Shown here: piece by piece, positions 63,358 to 64,000 of the stretch
Layout: each line of letters starts with the position of its first letter
Numbering within the stretch: position 1 is the stretch's first letter
NCBI RefSeq assembly: GCF_001984195.1
Contig: NZ_MTQN01000007.1
Coordinates: 310,001-374,000, forward strand
DNA: 64,000 nucleotides
Reading direction: 5' to 3'
From: Kribbella sp. ALI-6-A
Lineage (GTDB): Bacteria > Actinomycetota > Actinomycetes > Propionibacteriales > Kribbellaceae
Position numbers and translations under genes: made by a program
Notes under the pieces: generated by a model
What the model saw: only the letters and a program-made list of their open reading frames with translations
Databases searched by the model: none
What the model was told of the DNA's origin: nothing

Positions 63358-64000
63358 TTCTCGTCACCGGCGGGCTCGGCATGATCGGCGCCCACACCGC
63401 TCGCGCGCTGCTCGACCTCGGGCAGGAGGTCGTCGTCACGGCGTACCGGCGTACGGAGGTGCCTTCGTTTCTTGCCGGACAGGTGACTGTGGAGGTGCTC
63501 GACACCACCGATGCTTCCGCTTTCCTTGCTTTGGGCAACCGTTATGACGTCAGCGACATCGTTCACCTCGCGGGCAGTATCCCGGGTGAGAACCCGGTCG
63601 GCTTCTTCCGGACCGATCTGACCGGGCTGCTCAACGCGCTGGAGGCCGCGCGGGCGTGGGGCGTGCGGCGGTTTGCCGTCGCCAGCAGCATCGGCGTCTA
63701 CATCGGCCGTAGCGAGATCCCGTGGCACGAGGACCTCGCGCTGCCGACCGTCGACCTGCCCCTGCACATCATCGCGTTCAAGAAGGCGGTCGAGCCGATC
63801 ACGACCCACGCCTTGCAAGGCAGCAGTGTCGAGCCGGTCCTGCTACGGATCGGCAGTGTCTGGGGGCCGCTGATGGACCCGGAGTCGCCGTTCAACCCGA
63901 ACCCGCGCTACATCAGTGCGGTGCTTCGCGGTGAGACCCCCACGGCTCTGTACGCCGACGACGGTGAGGATTCCAGCTACGCGCCTGACGCCGGCCGGGC
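63354..64000 (+). CDS. NAD-dependent epimerase/dehydratase, truncated by the window edge
   Basis: Starts with ATG 63354 (ATGA overlap with the reductase stop) and is still open at base 64000, so about 215 residues are visible. The extended SDR pattern is clear: cofactor motif [20 protein letters not shown] at residues 2-21, an NAD-binding DIVHLAG near 68, an [20 protein letters not shown] stretch near 105 and [16 protein letters not shown], which replaces the usual YxxxK Tyr with Phe-Lys. The visible Phe at that position may reduce activity or mark a different subfamily. Confidence 0.9.
   Translation, partial: MILVTGGLGMIGAHTARALLDLGQEVVVTAYRRTEVPSFLAGQVTVEVLDTTDASAFLALGNRYDVSDIVHLAGSIPGENPVGFFRTDLTGLLNALEAARAWGVRRFAVASSIGVYIGRSEIPWHEDLALPTVDLPLHIIAFKKAVEPITTHALQGSSVEPVLLRIGSVWGPLMDPESPFNPNPRYISAVLRGETPTALYADDGEDSSYAPDAGR

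Overview
The window is very GC-rich, with strong third-position GC bias, frequent GTG/TTG starts and many 4-base ATGA/TGATG gene overlaps. Gene content (an HTH-MurA fusion, an ECF41-type sigma factor, dgt and dnaG close together, GAF-ANTAR regulators, many TetR/ArsR/AraC regulators) points to a soil actinobacterium. A Kribbella/Nocardioides-like genome is my best guess by family resemblance; no marker in the window fixes the genus.

Layout. 1-9.4 kb: end of a MerR regulator, a MoxR ATPase with its VWA partner, a strong terminator, pyruvate phosphate dikinase, a methyltransferase, a YciI protein and an unrecognised 406-aa protein. 9.5-16.2 kb: HTH-MurA fusion with an 18-bp perfect palindrome at its start, a hydrolase/DinB-like pair opposite a TetR gene, an ArsR-MFS operon opposite a RibD-like reductase, and an NTF2-like protein. 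16.3-26.3 kb (core-like): dgt, a ferredoxin-reductase-like flavoprotein, dnaG, two tandem-repeat arrays around a 46-aa membrane protein, tRNA-Asn, two unrecognised proteins, a group-2 sigma factor, a CAU tRNA and a small acidic protein.

26.3-36.6 kb is a decayed accessory island. It holds three remnants of an ATP-dependent DNA ligase (two in direct orientation about 7.5 kb apart), two GAF-ANTAR regulators (one frameshifted), a frameshifted small gene pair, a secreted RHS/YD-repeat protein with a short glycine-zipper tip followed by an AT-rich two-helix membrane protein (candidate toxin and immunity pair), a twice-frameshifted DUF4238 gene and a tyrosine-recombinase remnant.

36.8-52.2 kb: an ABC-2-like membrane protein, a flavoprotein plus ECF41 sigma factor, a methyltransferase, three APH-fold kinases, a TetR remnant, a CPBP protease opposite a TetR gene, smpB, a small secreted protein, a frameshifted LuxR/LAL regulator, a GNAT acetyltransferase and a membrane protein. 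52.5-64 kb: an MFS exporter, a three-gene ABC exporter operon, an AraC regulator opposite an aldo-keto reductase, an ArsR regulator, a nucleotidyltransferase opposite a P-loop kinase, and a co-directional AraC / FAD oxidase / RibD-like reductase / epimerase operon running off the end.

The most interesting items are the RHS pair with its intergenic hairpin, the HTH-MurA fusion with a palindrome at its start, the two tandem-repeat arrays, and the ligase/recombinase debris bounding the island. All assignments are by eye from sequence motifs; no database search was run.
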